Source: Solirubrobacterales bacterium 70-9
Lineage (GTDB): Bacteria > Actinomycetota > Thermoleophilia > Solirubrobacterales > 70-9
Assembly: GCA_001898095.1 (NCBI GenBank)
Contig: MKSH01000071.1
Span: 1-10,119, forward strand
DNA: 10,119 nucleotides
Direction of reading: 5' to 3'
The notes beneath the pieces are model-generated. The model saw nothing but the letters and a program-made list of their open reading frames with translations. It ran no database searches and was not told the DNA's origin. The translations under genes were made by a program, and so were the position numbers. Of this stretch, positions 1-9,683 are shown one piece after another. The first letter of the stretch is position 1, and each line of letters opens with the position of its first letter.

Positions 1-4739
<4,739 letters not shown>

Positions 4740-6242
4740 CTGGCCGGGATGCGCGGTCTGATGGCCAATCCGAAAGGGGAGATCATCGAGCGGCCGATCA
4801 AGGCCAACTTCATGGAGGGGCTCTCGGTCCTCGAGTACTTCATCTCCACCCACGGTGCCCGAAAGGGCCTCGCCGACACGGCGCTGCGGACGGCCGACTC
4901 CGGTTACCTCACCCGCCGCCTGGTCGACGTCGCCCAGGACGTCATCGTGCGCGAGGAGGACTGCAAGACCAAAGAACACATCGAGATGGCCCTGCGCAAG
5001 GTCGATGGCTCGCTGAACGACAACCTGTACGGGCGTCTGGCGGCGAAAAAGCTGGAGACCAGCCGCGGTCGTGAGCTGCTCAAGCGCAACCAGATGATCA
5101 CCAAAGCCGACGTCGCCGAGATCGCCGAGGCCTTCGGCGACGACGAGTCGGTCGCGGTGCCGGTGCGCTCGGCGCTCAAGTGCGAGGCCGAGACCGGTGT
5201 GTGCCGGGCCTGCTACGGCGTCTCGCCGGCGACCGGTGACCTGGTCGACATCGGCGACGCGGTCGGCATCATCGCCGCCCAGTCGATCGGTGAGCCGGGG
5301 ACCCAGCTGACCATGCGCACGTTCCACACCGGCGGTGTCGCCGGCCAGGACATCACCCAGGGTCTGCCGCGGATCGTCGAGCTTTTCGAGGCTCGTAAAC
5401 CGAAGGGTCTGGCCCAGATGGCCGAGGCCGCGGGCAAAGTCTCGATCGACGAAACCGACAAAGCCCTGAAAGTGGTCGTCACCGAGTCGAGCGGTGAAGA
5501 GACCAGCTACTCGTTCCCGCTGCGGACCCGCCTCCACGTCGCCGACGGCGACAAGGTCGAGGTCGGCCAGCAGCTGAACGACGGCTCGCTCTACCCGGCC
5601 GACCTGCTGGCGATCCGCGGTCGCACCGCGGTCGAGCAGTACCTGGTCGACGAGGTGCAGAAGGTGTACAGCGCCCAGGGCGTGGACATCAACGACAAGC
5701 ACATCGAGCTGATCGCCCGGCAGATGCTGAAGAAGACGCGGATCGAGACCAAGGGCTCGACCAGTCTCCTTCCGGGTCAGCTGGAGGATCGCGGCAGCCT
5801 CAAACGGCTGAACAAAAAGACCAAAGAAGAAGGCGGCACTCCGGCCAAAGGCGAGGAGGTCATCCTCGGGATCACCAAGGCCTCGCTGGCGACCGAGTCC
5901 TTCCTCTCGGCGGCCTCCTTCCAGGAGACCACCAAGGTCCTCACCGACGCCGCGCTCGAGGGCAAACGCGACCGACTCGTGGGCCTGAAGGAGAACGTCA
6001 TCATCGGCAAGCTGATCCCGGCGGCAACCGGGCTGAAGCACTACCGCACGGTGGCGATCGAACCGGCCGTGGCGATCGAACCGCCGACCGACGACGACCT
6101 GCTCGAGGACGACGATCTCGCGGCGGAACTCGGTGTCGACGGCGTCGAGGCCCCGGTCGAGGGCTTCGGCCTCTCCTTCGCGGAGGAGCTCGAGGAGCTC
6201 GCCCAGGAGATCGAGTCGACCTCCGGCGACGACGCCAAATAA
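4740..6242 (+). CDS. rpoC: RNA polymerase beta' subunit, C-terminal part in frame after the TAG (first ATG at 4749)
   Basis: This continues the rpoC frame without a base gained or lost. If translated separately, the first ATG is at 4749, nine bases after the TAG, giving 497 residues; no good Shine-Dalgarno is in front of it, so only termination-reinitiation would be likely. It carries the rest of beta': the F-loop and bridge-helix region ([22 protein letters not shown]), the second zinc site (full-length numbering C924, C997, C1004, C1007, spacing 73-7-3, close to E. coli 74-7-3), the trigger loop ([20 protein letters not shown], from 5265) and the C-terminal jaw and clamp segments ([29 protein letters not shown]). 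The last 50 or so residues are acidic and contain the duplicated hexapeptide [12 protein letters not shown]. It ends with TAA, 21 bases before a hairpin terminator. Conservation up to the end argues against an old pseudogene. Confidence 0.93.
   Translation: MAGMRGLMANPKGEIIERPIKANFMEGLSVLEYFISTHGARKGLADTALRTADSGYLTRRLVDVAQDVIVREEDCKTKEHIEMALRKVDGSLNDNLYGRLAAKKLETSRGRELLKRNQMITKADVAEIAEAFGDDESVAVPVRSALKCEAETGVCRACYGVSPATGDLVDIGDAVGIIAAQSIGEPGTQLTMRTFHTGGVAGQDITQGLPRIVELFEARKPKGLAQMAEAAGKVSIDETDKALKVVVTESSGEETSYSFPLRTRLHVADGDKVEVGQQLNDGSLYPADLLAIRGRTAVEQYLVDEVQKVYSAQGVDINDKHIELIARQMLKKTRIETKGSTSLLPGQLEDRGSLKRLNKKTKEEGGTPAKGEEVILGITKASLATESFLSAASFQETTKVLTDAALEGKRDRLVGLKENVIIGKLIPAATGLKHYRTVAIEPAVAIEPPTDDDLLEDDDLAAELGVDGVEAPVEGFGLSFAEELEELAQEIESTSGDDAK
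6048..6083 (+). repeat. Tandem 18-bp duplication inside the 3' end of rpoC
   Basis: Two adjacent 18-base units (6048-6065 and 6066-6083) share 15 identical bases, GTGGCGATCGAACCG, at 6051-6065 and 6069-6083. They encode TVAIEP and AVAIEP just before the acidic tail. This looks like a recent in-frame slippage duplication in a tolerant linker. Confidence 0.85.
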
Positions 6243-6263
6243 GCGTCAAGCCATCCGAGTCTC

Positions 6264-6293
6264 ACGAAGGGCCGCCGCCAGGCGGCCCTTCGT
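6264..6293 (+). terminator. Hairpin terminator of rpoBC
   Basis: Perfect 13-bp stem ACGAAGGGCCGCC / GGCGGCCCTTCGT with a GCCA loop, starting 21 bases after the rpoC TAA. No T-run follows, as is common for GC-rich actinobacterial terminators. Together with the next hairpin, one base away, it forms a tandem pair. Confidence 0.8.
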
Positions 6294-6294
6294 C

Positions 6295-6343
6295 GTTGAC
6301 GGGCCGAAAAGCGCTGATATAGAGCGCTTTTCGGCCCGTCAAC
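6295..6343. terminator. 21-bp perfect hairpin, probable bidirectional terminator
   Basis: Arms 6295-6315 and 6323-6343 are perfect reverse complements, with the 7-base loop GATATAG. The inner part, GAAAAGCGCT ... AGCGCTTTTC, places a T4 run after a short GC stem on both strands, which suits termination in either direction. It could equally be a mobile palindromic repeat. Confidence 0.7.
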
Positions 6344-6378
6344 ACCGGACCTGGTGTGGGGCCGGGTCCTTTGCGGCC

Positions 6379-6400
6379 GGGACGGGCGAGGGCTCTTGGG
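6379..6400 (+). other. Potential G-quadruplex motif
   Basis: Four GGG tracts at 6379-6381, 6384-6386, 6390-6392 and 6398-6400 are separated by loops of 2, 3 and 5 bases, a canonical G4 pattern. More G-runs follow (6409-6413, 6416-6418, 6420-6425, 6443-6446, 6449-6454). In such GC-rich DNA it may be incidental. Confidence 0.45.
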
Positions 6401-6454
6401 CCTGCGGCGGGGGACGGGCGGGGGGTTCGTGCCCCTGCGGCCGGGGACGGGGGG

Positions 6455-6512
6455 CCCGGGCGTCTCGGAGGCGACCCGGGCAGGCTGCCCGCTTGCCTCC
6501 GAGACGCCCGGG
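6455..6512. repeat. 18-bp perfect inverted repeat, copy A of a palindromic element
   Basis: Arms 6455-6472 (CCCGGGCGTCTCGGAGGC) and 6495-6512 are perfect reverse complements around a 22-base spacer, which itself holds a 6-bp hairpin CGGGCA/TGCCCG (6477-6482, 6486-6491). Bases 6464-6487 recur on the opposite strand at 6882-6905 with one mismatch in 24. Confidence 0.85.
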
Positions 6513-6544
6513 TGCGGAGGATCTGCGGGGGTTCGTGCGAGGCG

Positions 6545-6648
6545 CGGGGTCGGGAGCCCTGCGCGGTTCCTTCCCCGGCCATGCGGCGGATTACGAACCG
6601 CGCAGGCACCAGACCCCGGGGACGTGACGTTCCTTCGGGGAACCGCGC
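6545..6648. repeat. Two overlapping, mutually exclusive hairpins
   Basis: Arm 6558-6569 (CCTGCGCGGTTC) pairs perfectly with 6595-6606, and an outer 7-bp stem CGGGGTC/GACCCCG (6545-6551, 6612-6618) can close around it. The same left arm (6561-6570, GCGCGGTTCC) can instead pair with 6639-6648 (GGAACCGCGC). Only one fold can form at a time. Confidence 0.6.
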
Positions 6649-6671
6649 GCTCCGTCGCCGTCGCAAGGACG

Positions 6672-6713
6672 CTGAGTGAGTTGACCACACCCTGGTGTGG
6701 TCAACTCACTCAG
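6672..6713. repeat. 20-bp perfect palindrome with a 2-base centre
   Basis: Arms 6672-6691 (CTGAGTGAGTTGACCACACC) and 6694-6713 are perfect reverse complements separated by CT. It has no T-run. The GTTGAC/GTCAAC core also occurs at the outer ends of the hairpin at 6295-6343. Confidence 0.85.
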
Positions 6714-6860
6714 GGCATCCGGGATCTCGCAGGCATCCGCGCGGGCCGCGCGCACTTCGCGGCGTTCCAGGCGTCTCCCGCGCATCTTCCCGACGCCTTG
6801 CGCCCGTCTACTCGGCGAGACCCGCACGCAAGACGCACCCTCCGCCCTCTCCCCGACACC

Positions 6861-6912
6861 CGGCCCTCTCGGAGGCGGCCACAGCCTGCCCGGGCCGCCT
6901 CCGAGAGGGCCG
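6861..6912. repeat. 20-bp perfect inverted repeat, copy B of the palindromic element (inverted relative to copy A)
   Basis: Arms 6861-6880 (CGGCCCTCTCGGAGGCGGCC) and 6893-6912 are perfect reverse complements with a 12-base loop. Read on the minus strand, its core matches copy A at 6464-6487 while the outer stem sequence differs and still pairs fully. Confidence 0.85.
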
Positions 6913-6913
6913 C

Positions 6914-6973
6914 GTCCCTCGCCGTCCCTTCCACCCGCCCCACCGTCCCTTTCGTCCCTGGCTGGCCAGCCAG
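6914..6973 (+). promoter_or_regulatory. Candidate regulatory region: GTCCCT repeats and 16-bp palindrome
   Basis: GTCCCT occurs four times, at 6914, 6924, 6945 and 6954, spaced 10, 21 and 9 bases, roughly whole helical turns. It is followed at 6958-6973 by the perfect palindrome CTGGCTGGCCAGCCAG, which ends 28 bases before the monooxygenase ATG. A dimeric repressor or activator site is a reasonable guess; no known operator is recognised. Confidence 0.35.
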
Positions 6974-6988
6974 TTCTGTCCGGTCGGG

Positions 6989-6994
6989 TAGGTT
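6989..6994 (+). promoter_or_regulatory. TANNNT -10 box of the monooxygenase gene
   Basis: TAGGTT ends seven bases before the ATG at 7002, placing a transcription start at or next to the start codon. A weak purine-rich GGGTAGG (6986-6992) overlaps it, so a leadered mRNA is not excluded. Confidence 0.4.
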
Positions 6995-7001
6995 TCCCGA
7001 G

Positions 7002-8321
7002 ATGAAGGTCTGCATCATCGGGGCGGGGAGCTCGGGGATCGCGGCGGCACAGGTGCTGCAGGCGCGCGGGATCGACTTCGACTGCTTCGAGAAGGGGTCG
7101 CAGACCGGCGGTAACTGGCGCTACGAAAACGACAACGGGATGTCGTCGGCGTATCGCTCGCTGCACATCAACGCCTCGCGGCGGGTGATGGCCTTCAAGT
7201 CGCTGCCGATGCCTGAGGACTATCCGGACTACCCGGACCACTTCCAGATGGCGGCCTACTTCGACGAAGTCGTCGACCGCTTCAACCTGCGGCCGCGGAT
7301 CAGCTTCAACACCGAGGTCGTCTCCGTCGCTCCCGCCGGCGAGGGCGGGGCAGAGTGGGACGTGACGGTTGCGGGTCCCGACGGCCGCTCGACCGCCCGC
7401 TACGGCGCCGTGATGATCGCCAACGGCCACCACTGGGACGCCCGCTGGCCGGAACCTGCCTTCCCCGGAGCCGACGAGTTCGAGGGCGAGCAGTTCCACG
7501 CGCACGAATACCGCGAGTCCGACGTCCTGCGCGACAAGCGGGTGCTGGTGCTGGGAATCGGAAACTCCGCCGTCGACATCGCGGTCGAGTCCTCGCGGAT
7601 CGGCACGAAGACTTTCCTCGCCACCCGCCGCGGCGCCTGGGTCCTGCCCAAGTACCTGAATGGCAAACCGATCGACGAGGTCCTGAACCCGATCACCGGC
7701 CTCGCCCCGATCGCGGTGCAGCGCCTTGTCACGATGCCGGCGCTGAGGGTCGCCGCGGTCGGCGACCCGACCTCCTATGGCCTGCCGAAGCCCGACCACA
7801 AGCTCTTCGAGGCGCACCCGACCGTCTCCTCCGAGTTCCTGCCCCGGCTCGGCCACGGCGACATCACCGCGAAGCCGAACATCCAGGCCTTCACCGGCGG
7901 CCGCACCGTCCGCTTCGTCGACGGCTCAGAGGAGGAGATCGATCTCGTCGTCTACTGCACGGGCTACAAGATCACCTTCCCGTTCTTCGACCCCGAGGTT
8001 CTGTCCGCCCCGGACAACCGGCTGCCGCTCTACCACCGCGTCGTCTCGGTCGAGCGTCCCGGGCTCTATTTCATCGGCTTCATCCAGCCGCTCGGGCCGA
8101 TCATGCCGATCGCCGAGGCGCAGTCGGAATGGATCGCCGACCTGGTCACCGGTCGCGCGCAGCTGCCCGGCAAGGCGGCGATGCGGGCGCAGATCTCAGC
8201 GGAGGAAGCGAAGCAGGCGAAGCGCTTCGTCGCCTCTAAGCGCCATACGGTCGAGGTGGACTTTTATCCCTATCTCCGTGAGATCCGGCGCGCGCGAAAG
8301 CAGGTAGCGGCGCCGGCCTGA
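7002..8321 (+). CDS. Flavin-containing monooxygenase (FMO family)
   Basis: A 439-residue FAD- and NADPH-dependent class B monooxygenase; the family oxygenates soft nucleophiles (N or S) or, in Baeyer-Villiger members, ketones. The ATG is set by the FAD-binding Rossmann motif at the very N-terminus, G7-A-G9-SS-G12. GGNWRYEN (36-43) is typical of FMOs. The fingerprint FxGxxxHxxxY is present as F160, G162, H166, Y170. The NADPH Rossmann motif G185-I-G187-NS-A190-VD follows, and the ATG-like motif CTGYKITFPF occurs in the C-terminal third. Length matches bacterial and eukaryotic FMOs. The frame remains open upstream to about 6354 only because stops are rare in this DNA. It stands alone on the plus strand between a hairpin-rich island and convergent genes, so no pathway can be read from the context. 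The substrate cannot be assigned; trimethylamine or another N- or S-compound is possible. The last 86 bases overlap the end of the convergent gene. Confidence 0.92.
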   Translation: MKVCIIGAGSSGIAAAQVLQARGIDFDCFEKGSQTGGNWRYENDNGMSSAYRSLHINASRRVMAFKSLPMPEDYPDYPDHFQMAAYFDEVVDRFNLRPRISFNTEVVSVAPAGEGGAEWDVTVAGPDGRSTARYGAVMIANGHHWDARWPEPAFPGADEFEGEQFHAHEYRESDVLRDKRVLVLGIGNSAVDIAVESSRIGTKTFLATRRGAWVLPKYLNGKPIDEVLNPITGLAPIAVQRLVTMPALRVAAVGDPTSYGLPKPDHKLFEAHPTVSSEFLPRLGHGDITAKPNIQAFTGGRTVRFVDGSEEEIDLVVYCTGYKITFPFFDPEVLSAPDNRLPLYHRVVSVERPGLYFIGFIQPLGPIMPIAEAQSEWIADLVTGRAQLPGKAAMRAQISAEEAKQAKRFVASKRHTVEVDFYPYLREIRRARKQVAAPA

Positions 8322-8568
8322 CGACCCGGGTGCGCCCGCCCGGCGGGCAGTCCGGCAGCGGCTCGGCGACGCCGCCGCCGTGCGGTCCGCGGCGCGGGCC
8401 GCGGGGCAGTTTCGGCGGCATCTTGCGCCGCTTGTTGCCGCCGTCGTCGCTCGACTCCTCCGGTTCGGGCATCTCCTGATGGCTCGCCCACCAGACGAGC
8501 CAGATTCCACCCAACACCGGGATCTTCAGCACGACCATGAGGAAGAAAATCGGCCAGAATCCGGTCAA
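8236..8568 (-). CDS. Small membrane-anchored protein with Pro/Arg/Gly-rich tail, function unknown
   Basis: A 110-residue reading frame starting with TTG at 8568, 18 bases after the stop of the HAD-like gene on the same strand. Residues about 4-28 (FWPIFFLMVVLKIPVLGGIWLVWWAS) form one clear hydrophobic helix; an acidic patch (MPEPEESSDD) and a basic segment with RKMPPKLPRGPRRGPHGGG follow, suggesting a membrane anchor with a flexible charged tail. I recall similar helix-plus-RGPRRGPHG proteins in actinobacteria of the Thermoleophilia type, but no function is known to me. A TANNNT box (TACACT) lies seven bases upstream of the TTG, and no Shine-Dalgarno is present. ATG at 8538 is an alternative start, but it would remove half the helix. 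The 3' end overlaps the monooxygenase gene by 86 bases in opposite orientation, so the last 28 codons or so are less certain. The stop is TAG. Confidence 0.65.
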   Translation of the reverse strand: MTGFWPIFFLMVVLKIPVLGGIWLVWWASHQEMPEPEESSDDGGNKRRKMPPKLPRGPRRGPHGGGVAEPLPDCPPGGRTRVVRPAPLPAFARAGSHGDRDKSPPRPYGA

Positions 8569-8575
8569 GGGAGAG

Positions 8576-8581
8576 AGTGTA
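8576..8581 (-). promoter_or_regulatory. TANNNT -10 box of the small membrane protein gene
   Basis: Read on the minus strand, TACACT is followed by CTCTCCC and then the TTG start at 8568. The 7-base distance fits leaderless transcription. It sits in the 18-base gap after the HAD-like gene, so this gene may have its own promoter. Confidence 0.4.
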
Positions 8582-8586
8582 GTAAT

Positions 8587-9084
8587 TCAGTCGCCGGCTT
8601 CGACGGCGAGGCCGCGGCCCCAGGCGATCAGCGCTTCGGTTTCCGCCTCCTGCAGGCCGAGGGCCGGCTCGGTCGGGACCAGCAGGGTCGGCTCCTGGCG
8701 CTCGCGCGCCCAGCGATAGCAGCTGTCGTCGAAGTTGTCGTCGACCCAGGCGAGCGCCCGGCCGCGCCCGTAGGCGTCGAGCGGTCCCAGCTTCCAGTGG
8801 GCCGAGCCGAAGCGGGCGGCGCCGTCGAAGGTGAGGTGGGGGAGCTCCGCCAGCCCCAGCATCGCCGGCAGGTAGAAGTTCGCTTTGTCCTCCCAGCCGG
8901 TCGCCCAGACCAGCTCGAAGTGCTCGGAGAGGCGCTGCAGCCGCTCGCCGGCGCGCAGGCTGATGCAGTGGATCATCCCGTCGACCAGCTCGTAGCGAGC
9001 TTCGGTGGGCGGGGGAGGGTCGTCGTACCCGAACAGCGAGATGACCCCGTCGACGTCGACCGCGAGGATCGGTTTAGCCGTCAT
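8587..9084 (-). CDS. HAD-like hydrolase domain protein (Swiss-Army-Knife RNA-repair HAD type)
   Basis: A 165-residue protein of the haloacid dehalogenase fold. Motif I is D10-V-D12-G-V (nucleophile and acid/base Asp), motif II is the Thr in WATGW (T62), K98 in HWKLGP is a candidate motif III lysine, and WVDDNFDD (D115, D116, D119, D120) supplies the Mg-binding acidic motif IV. All catalytic positions seem present, so an active phosphatase or phosphotransferase is plausible. The short capless layout with WAT-x-W-x3-AN and a WVDD motif resembles the HAD_SAK type found in many actinobacteria, named after a domain fused to RNA-repair enzymes; here it stands alone, and its substrate is unknown. 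It lies downstream of rpsG on the same strand, separated by a large inverted repeat, and is probably transcribed from its own TANNNT box. The small membrane protein gene follows 18 bases after the TGA stop. Confidence 0.82.
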   Translation of the reverse strand: MTAKPILAVDVDGVISLFGYDDPPPPTEARYELVDGMIHCISLRAGERLQRLSEHFELVWATGWEDKANFYLPAMLGLAELPHLTFDGAARFGSAHWKLGPLDAYGRGRALAWVDDNFDDSCYRWARERQEPTLLVPTEPALGLQEAETEALIAWGRGLAVEAGD

Positions 9085-9090
9085 GCAGCG

Positions 9091-9096
9091 AGCCTA
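9091..9096 (-). promoter_or_regulatory. TANNNT -10 box of the HAD-like gene
   Basis: On the minus strand TAGGCT ends six bases before the ATG at 9084, fitting leaderless transcription. Its first two bases belong to the left arm of the inverted repeat 9095-9215, so folding or cruciform formation there could affect this promoter. Confidence 0.4.
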
Positions 9097-9215
9097 GACG
9101 TCATGGCGCGGTGGCTGGGCAGGACGCAGGGAGTGAGACGAGGGGAGCGCACACCAGTGCGTGACCCGAAGGCGAACGACCGAGGACGCCCCCAGGCGCC
9201 GCGCCATGACGTCTA
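9095..9215. repeat. 121-bp imperfect inverted repeat between rpsG and the HAD-like gene
   Basis: Arms 9095-9111 (TAGACGTCATGGCGCGG) and 9199-9215 are perfect 17-base reverse complements. Pairing continues inward to 9119/9191 with one wobble and one mismatch. The centre holds a second hairpin CGCAC-ACCA-GTGCG (9148-9161). The right arm includes the rpsG stop codon. It may terminate rpsLG transcription, although no T-run is present, or be a dispersed repeat. Confidence 0.8.
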
Positions 9216-9683
9216 CCAGCGGTAGTGGGCGAAGGCCTTGTTGGCCTGCGCCATGCGGTAGATGTCGTCCTTCCGCTTCCAGGCGCTGCCCTGCTGCTGG
9301 TTCGCGTCGAGGATCTCACCGGCCAGACGATCGGCCATCGAGTACTCGCGACGGGCGCGGGCGTACTGGACGAGCCAGCGGACGGCGAGGGTGCGGGCGC
9401 GACGCGCGGGCACCTCGACCGGGACCTGGTAAGTCGCGCCGCCGACCCGGCGGGAGCGAACCTCGAGGACCGGGGTCAGCTGTTTGACCGCCGCCTCGAG
9501 CACCTCGACCGGGTCGTCTCCGGTGCGCTCGCCGACGATCGCGAGGGCGTCGTAGACGATCCGCTCGGAAAGGCTCTTCTTGCCGTCCTCCATCACCTTG
9601 TTCACCAGCTGCTGGACGAGCCGGTTGCGGTAACGGGCGTCGGGCTCGATCGGCCGGACGGTGGCTGCAGAACGACGCGGCAT
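9213..9683 (-). CDS. rpsG: 30S ribosomal protein S7
   Basis: Primary 16S rRNA-binding protein that nucleates assembly of the 30S head and contacts the E-site tRNA. It has 156 residues, the usual bacterial length, beginning [18 protein letters not shown] and ending in the family-typical FAHYRW. Inner signatures are LVQQLVNKVMEDGKKSLSER and VGGATYQVPVEV, followed by the Arg-rich RRARTLAVRWL helix. The ATG at 9683 shares its A with the rpsL TAA (TAATG), and a GGAGTG stretch lies 12-13 bases upstream inside rpsL, so it is coupled to rpsL. The TAG stop lies within the right arm of the 121-bp inverted repeat. fusA, which follows rpsG in the standard str operon, is absent here. Nothing in the protein looks damaged. 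Confidence 0.98.
   Translation of the reverse strand: MPRRSAATVRPIEPDARYRNRLVQQLVNKVMEDGKKSLSERIVYDALAIVGERTGDDPVEVLEAAVKQLTPVLEVRSRRVGGATYQVPVEVPARRARTLAVRWLVQYARARREYSMADRLAGEILDANQQQGSAWKRKDDIYRMAQANKAFAHYRW

Larger units (their letters stand above)
6243..7001. other. Gene-free, palindrome-rich intergenic island (rpoC to monooxygenase)
   Basis: No convincing protein or tRNA gene is visible in these 759 bases; open frames on both strands encode low-complexity Arg/Pro/Gly sequence. In order it holds: two adjacent hairpins behind rpoC (6264-6293, 6295-6343); a G-rich stretch (about 6360-6460); an 18-bp hairpin (6455-6512); two competing hairpin arms (6558-6606 versus 6561-6648); a 20-bp near-spacerless palindrome (6672-6713); a weaker imperfect hairpin (6-bp outer stem, arms 6797-6802/6827-6832); a 20-bp hairpin (6861-6912) related to that at 6455-6512; four GTCCCT repeats (6914-6959); and a 16-bp palindrome (6958-6973) before the next gene. 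Such a density of long perfect stems is unexplained by termination of rpoC alone. Confidence 0.8.

Noticed and set aside
6041..6690. Minus-strand frames of 215 and 142 codons over the rpoC end and the island
   Set aside because: Composition is Arg/Pro/Gly-rich without domain features; similar peptides such as DGPKSA appear on both strands only because the DNA is palindromic.
6455..6912. CRISPR array
   Set aside because: The repeats are only two, in opposite orientation, with no regular spacing, no spacers and no cas genes.
6354..7001. In-frame upstream extension of the monooxygenase (would give 655 residues)
   Set aside because: The FAD-binding motif begins right after the ATG at 7002; the extension is low-complexity Arg/Pro/Gly and runs through several hairpins.
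6243..7001. tRNA or known riboswitch in the island
   Set aside because: No cloverleaf with a T-loop GTTCRANNC in the right context and no riboswitch core that I recognise; the stems are simple long hairpins.
8334..8348. GCCCGCC-C-GGCGGGC palindrome just after the monooxygenase stop, as its terminator
   Set aside because: The one-base centre and absence of a T-run make it weak, and it lies inside the coding sequence of the convergent small gene (PPG segment).
8380..9225. Plus-strand frame of 281 codons over the HAD-like gene
   Set aside because: Antisense to a protein with complete HAD motifs; no domain recognisable in it.
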